Source: Gemmatimonadales bacterium
Lineage (GTDB): Bacteria; Gemmatimonadota; Gemmatimonadetes; Gemmatimonadales; GWC2-71-9
Length of the DNA: 8,968 nt
Direction: 5' to 3'
NCBI GenBank assembly: GCA_030601605.1
Contig: JAUVTI010000074.1
Location: 1-8,968 of the forward strand
A program made the position numbers and the translations under genes. Below the pieces are notes generated by a model. It saw only the letters and a list, made by a program, of their open reading frames with translations. It ran no database searches and was not told the DNA's origin. Below, piece after piece: positions 5,892 through 8,968 of the stretch. Positions within the stretch are counted from its first letter, which is position 1. Each line of letters begins with the position of its first letter.

Positions 5892-7472
5892 ATGCCAATC
5901 GATCTCGGGCCCGTGATCGTGGCCGTCCTCGTCGGAGCCGTTGTCGCCGGGGCGGTCTTTTTCATGCTCGGGCGGCGCGCGGAGAGGCGGGAAGCGGAGC
6001 GGCAGGGCCGCTCGGCCGAGCAGCAAGCGAAGCAACTCCTGGACCAGTGCCGGCGCGACGCCGATTCCGCCAAGCACGAGGCGCTGCTGCAGGCCAAGGA
6101 GGAATCGCTCGGGCTGCGCGAGCAGTGGGAGCGCGAAGAGAAGGAGCGGCGCGACGAGCTGGACCGCCACCAGCAGCGGCTGGAGGAGCGGGAGACGCTC
6201 ATCGACCGCAAGCTCAATACGCTGGACGACCGCGAGCGGGAGCTGCAGCGCCAGGAGCAGTCGGTGGCGGACCGCAAGCAGTCGGTGCAGCAGCGCGAAG
6301 GGGAGCTCGAGGAGCTGAGCGCCGAGACGCGCAAGCGGCTGGAGCGGGTAGCCGGGCTGTCGACCGAGGACGCAAAGAAGGAACTGGTCAAGGAGATGAC
6401 CGAGGCCGCGCGCAGCGACGCGGCCGCCGCAGTCCGCGACATCAAGGAAGAAGCCAAGCGGACGGCGGATCGAGAGGCCAAGAAGATCATCGCCATGGCC
6501 ATCCAGCGTCTCTCCGCGGACCACACCACCGAGAACACCGTTTCGGCGGTCTCACTTCCCAGCGACGAGATGAAGGGCCGCATCATCGGACGCGAGGGCC
6601 GCAATATCCGCGCGTTCGAGACGGCCACGGGCGTGGACGTGATCATCGACGACACGCCCGACACGGTGGTTGTGTCGTGCTTCGACCCGATCAGGCGCGA
6701 GGTGGCGCGACGCGCACTCGAGAGCCTCATCGCGGACGGCCGCATCCATCCGGGGCGCATCGAGGAGGTGGTCGAGAAGGTGCGCACCGAGCTGGAGCAG
6801 CAGCTCGCGGAGACCGGGGAGGAGACCGCCTACGAGCTGGGCGTCCGCGGCATGCACCCGGAGCTGGTCAAGCTCGTCGGGCGCATGAAGTACCGCACCT
6901 CGTACGGACAGAACATGCTGGCCCACTCCAAGGAGGTGGCCTGGCTCGCGGGCATACTGGCCGCGGAGCTCAAACTGGACGTACATCTCGCCAAGCGCGC
7001 GGCCCTGCTGCACGACATCGGCAAGGTGCTCACGCACCAGCACGAGGGAACCCACGTGCAGCTCGGCGTCGAAGTAGCCAAGCGGTACAACGAGCACAAG
7101 GTTGTGATCAACGCCATCGCCGCGCACCACGACGATGAGCCGCATGAGTCGACGATCTCGATGATCGTGCAGGCCGCGGACTCCGCGAGCGGTGCACGGC
7201 CCGGAGCGCGCCGCGAGGCGTTCGAGACCTACGTGAAGCGTCTGAGCAACCTCGAGGAGATTGCGACCAGCTTCAAGGGAGTGGAGAAGGCCTTCGCCAT
7301 CCAGGCGGGGCGGGAAATCCGTATCGCGGTGCTGCCGGACCAGATCGGCGACGCCGCCGCCGCGGAGCTGTCCGAACAGGTTGCGCGGCGGGTGGAGAGC
7401 GAGTTGCAATATCCGGGACAGATCAAGATCGTCGTAATCCGAGAAACGAGGGCCGTAGACTTTGCCCGCTAA
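5892..7472 (+). CDS. rny: ribonuclease Y
   Basis: RNase Y is a membrane-anchored endoribonuclease that starts mRNA decay. The 526-residue protein has the full family layout. An N-terminal membrane helix (about residues 6-26) is followed by a long, charged coiled coil (about 28-190, rich in Glu, Arg and Gln). The KH RNA-binding domain carries GRIIGREGRN (229-238) and DVIIDDTP. The HD hydrolase domain runs from HSKEVAWLAG to the metal-binding HD pair at about 374-375 (LLHDIGKV), and the protein ends in a YPGQIKI.VIRETRAV.FA tail. ATG 5892 is chosen because GGAG (5880-5883) lies eight bases upstream and the membrane helix then begins almost at once; ATG 5838 would add 18 residues without a ribosome site. 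The coding end overlaps folD by 11 bases. Confidence 0.97.
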   Translation: MPIDLGPVIVAVLVGAVVAGAVFFMLGRRAERREAERQGRSAEQQAKQLLDQCRRDADSAKHEALLQAKEESLGLREQWEREEKERRDELDRHQQRLEERETLIDRKLNTLDDRERELQRQEQSVADRKQSVQQREGELEELSAETRKRLERVAGLSTEDAKKELVKEMTEAARSDAAAAVRDIKEEAKRTADREAKKIIAMAIQRLSADHTTENTVSAVSLPSDEMKGRIIGREGRNIRAFETATGVDVIIDDTPDTVVVSCFDPIRREVARRALESLIADGRIHPGRIEEVVEKVRTELEQQLAETGEETAYELGVRGMHPELVKLVGRMKYRTSYGQNMLAHSKEVAWLAGILAAELKLDVHLAKRAALLHDIGKVLTHQHEGTHVQLGVEVAKRYNEHKVVINAIAAHHDDEPHESTISMIVQAADSASGARPGARREAFETYVKRLSNLEEIATSFKGVEKAFAIQAGREIRIAVLPDQIGDAAAAELSEQVARRVESELQYPGQIKIVVIRETRAVDFAR

Positions 7473-8346
7473 AATCATCGATGGAAAAGCCATAGCAGAG
7501 GAGATGCGCGCCGAGTTGGCGACGCAAATCGAGGAACTCAAACAGCAGGGAGTCACGCCGGGGCTCGCCGTGCTGCTCGTGGGGGAGGATCCCGCGAGCC
7601 AGGTCTATGTCCGCATGAAGGGCAAGGCCTGTGAGAAGCTGGGGATGAGGAGCGAGACGATCACCCTGCCGGCGGATGCCACGGAGGCCGAGGTGCTCGA
7701 GGTGGTCGAGCGGCTCAACTCCGACCGCGACATCCACGGGTACCTGGTGCAGCTCCCGCTCCCCGACCAGATCAACGAGAAGCGCGTGCTGTTCAGCATC
7801 AAGCCGGAGAAGGACGTGGACGGGTTCCACCCCGTGAACATCGGCAAGGTGCAGATCGGGGACCCGACCGGCTTCCGGCCGGCCACGCCGTACGGCGTGC
7901 AGCAGATGCTCGTTCGGAGCGGGGTGGAGATCTGCGGCGCGCACGTGGTGATTGTGGGACGCTCGAACATCGTGGGCCGTCCTGCGGCGGCCCTGCTGCT
8001 GCACAAGGGAGAGGGAGGCAACGCCACCGTCACCGTGTGCCACTCGCGCACCAAGGACCTACCCGGGATGACGCGGCAGGCCGATATCCTGATCGCCGCG
8101 ATCGGCTCGCCGGAGTTCGTGAAGGGAGACTGGGTGAAGCCGGGCGCCGCGGTCATCGACGTGGGCGTGAACCGCGTGGACGATGCGAGCGCCAAGAAGG
8201 GCTACCGCCTGGTGGGCGACGTGGACTTCGAAGCGGCAAGGGAAGTGGCTTCGGCGATATCGCCTGTGCCGGGTGGTGTGGGGCCGATGACGATCACGAT
8301 GCTGCTCTACAACACCGTCCAGGCCGCGCGCCAGTGGGTGGGCTAG
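7462..8346 (+). CDS. folD: bifunctional methylene-THF dehydrogenase / methenyl-THF cyclohydrolase
   Basis: FolD interconverts 5,10-methylene-, methenyl- and 10-formyl-tetrahydrofolate with NADP, feeding purine synthesis and initiator-Met formylation. The 294 residues are normal length. The catalytic Tyr-x-x-x-Lys is Y49 and K53 (QVYVRMKGKACEKLG). VQLPLP (96-101, Gln 97), KDVDGFHP (117-124), the NADP-binding VGRSNIVGRP (165-174), TVCHSRT, DVGVNRV and SPVPGGVGPMT (267-277) are all present and intact, so the enzyme should be active. The start is TTG 7462, with GAGGG (7448-7452) nine bases upstream; it gives the expected MPAKIIDGK N-terminus. It overlaps rny by 11 bases and xseA by 13, implying coupled translation. 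Confidence 0.97.
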   Translation: MPAKIIDGKAIAEEMRAELATQIEELKQQGVTPGLAVLLVGEDPASQVYVRMKGKACEKLGMRSETITLPADATEAEVLEVVERLNSDRDIHGYLVQLPLPDQINEKRVLFSIKPEKDVDGFHPVNIGKVQIGDPTGFRPATPYGVQQMLVRSGVEICGAHVVIVGRSNIVGRPAAALLLHKGEGGNATVTVCHSRTKDLPGMTRQADILIAAIGSPEFVKGDWVKPGAAVIDVGVNRVDDASAKKGYRLVGDVDFEAAREVASAISPVPGGVGPMTITMLLYNTVQAARQWVG

Positions 8347-8968
8347 ACCTCTTCGGCCAAGCCCCACCCGCATCTGCCGAAGGGGCGTGGAGCGTGGCGG
8401 ATGTCACGCGCCGAGCCCGCCAACTGATCGAGTCCGGGTTCCAGCGCGTCTGGGTGCGCGGGGAAGTGACCGGATTCAAGTCGTACCGGTCGGGGCACTG
8501 GTACTTCACCCTGCGAGACGCCCAGGCTCAGGTACGCTGTGTCATGTGGCGCAGAGACAACGAGCGGCTTCCCGCCGATCCGGAAGACGGGATGGAAGTC
8601 TTCGTCGAGGCGAGACCCTCGGTGTGGGAGGAGCGGGGCGAGTTCCGACTCGGCGTAAAGCGCCTCATTCCCACCGCGGAGGGCGGGCTGTGGCAGCTCC
8701 AGCTCGAGCGGGCCAGGGCGGCGCTCGAGCGGGACGGGCTGCTCGATCCCGCGCGCAAGAGGCCGCTGCCGCAGTATCCCCGACGCATCGCGATAGTGAC
8801 CAGCCCGGACGGCGCCGCCCTGCGCGACGTCGTATCGGTGATCGGCCGGCGCTGGCCGCTCACCGAGTTGTGGGTCGTGCCCACCAAGGTGCAGGGTGAA
8901 GGCGCCGAGGACGAGCTGTGCGCCGCCCTGGAGACGGCGGGCAGGCTTCCGGAGGTCGATCTGGTGAT
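8334..8968 (+). CDS. xseA: exodeoxyribonuclease VII large subunit, N-terminal part (cut by window end)
   Basis: XseA is the catalytic subunit of exonuclease VII, which degrades single-stranded DNA and acts in repair. The frame stays open to the window edge, giving 211 complete codons. After a short variable tail, the AWSVADVTRRARQLIE segment and the OB-fold domain (about residues 30-105) are visible, with RGEVTGFK, SGHWYFTLRD, AQVRCVMW and a D.MEVFVEA strand. The start of the catalytic domain shows ARAALERDGLLDP..K.PLP, IAIVTSPDGAALRD and VPT.VQG. GTG 8334 is preferred because it lies within the folD end (13-base overlap) and includes the whole conserved N-terminus (residues MGGLDLFGQ onward). 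GTG 8394 would cut into the WSV motif. No strong Shine-Dalgarno precedes 8334, which fits coupling to folD. xseB may follow outside the window. Confidence 0.93.
   Translation, partial: MGGLDLFGQAPPASAEGAWSVADVTRRARQLIESGFQRVWVRGEVTGFKSYRSGHWYFTLRDAQAQVRCVMWRRDNERLPADPEDGMEVFVEARPSVWEERGEFRLGVKRLIPTAEGGLWQLQLERARAALERDGLLDPARKRPLPQYPRRIAIVTSPDGAALRDVVSVIGRRWPLTELWVVPTKVQGEGAEDELCAALETAGRLPEVDLV

Noticed and set aside
1..8968. CRISPR arrays, insertion sequences, tRNA genes, attachment sites or a defence system
   Set aside because: No regularly spaced direct repeats, transposase-like proteins, tRNA-like sequence or defence-type genes were seen; the window is a housekeeping gene cluster.

Overview
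The window is a compact, GC-rich stretch of bacterial chromosome in which every supported gene reads on the + strand. It holds two partial and eight complete protein genes. The combination of RNase Y, ZapA, a FolD-XseA pair and an infC-rpmI-rplT-pheS-pheT core, together with strongly G/C-biased third codon positions, suggests a Gemmatimonadota-like or other GC-rich non-gammaproteobacterial lineage (such as a myxobacterial/deltaproteobacterial one). This assignment rests on gene order and protein style and was not tested by a search. I saw no CRISPR array, insertion sequence, tRNA/rRNA gene or phage-like segment.

Layout. Positions 2-478 are the C-terminal part of a metallo-beta-lactamase-fold hydrolase. 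A 180-base non-coding leader (479-658) follows; it has a plausible sigma70 promoter at its front, several hairpins, a terminator-like hairpin with six Ts, and a perfect Shine-Dalgarno. The translation block comes next: infC (IF3, probably starting at CTG 659), rpmI (L35), rplT (L20), then pheS and pheT (both subunits of phenylalanyl-tRNA synthetase). Overlapping the end of pheT is a small coiled-coil gene, itself overlapping zapA by four bases, so pheT, the coiled-coil gene and zapA look translationally coupled. A 132-base structured gap with a candidate promoter (5760-5891) separates zapA from rny (RNase Y). rny, folD (TTG start) and xseA (GTG start, cut by the window end) overlap one another by 11 and 13 bases.

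Together the genes link translation initiation and ribosome assembly (infC, rpmI, rplT), charging of tRNA-Phe (pheST), Z-ring assembly (coiled-coil gene plus zapA), mRNA turnover (rny), one-carbon metabolism (folD) and DNA repair (xseA). All are housekeeping genes. I found no convincing new system. The observations most worth checking are the unusual infC start with its leader, the uncharacterised coiled-coil gene coupled to zapA, and the structured zapA-rny gap.
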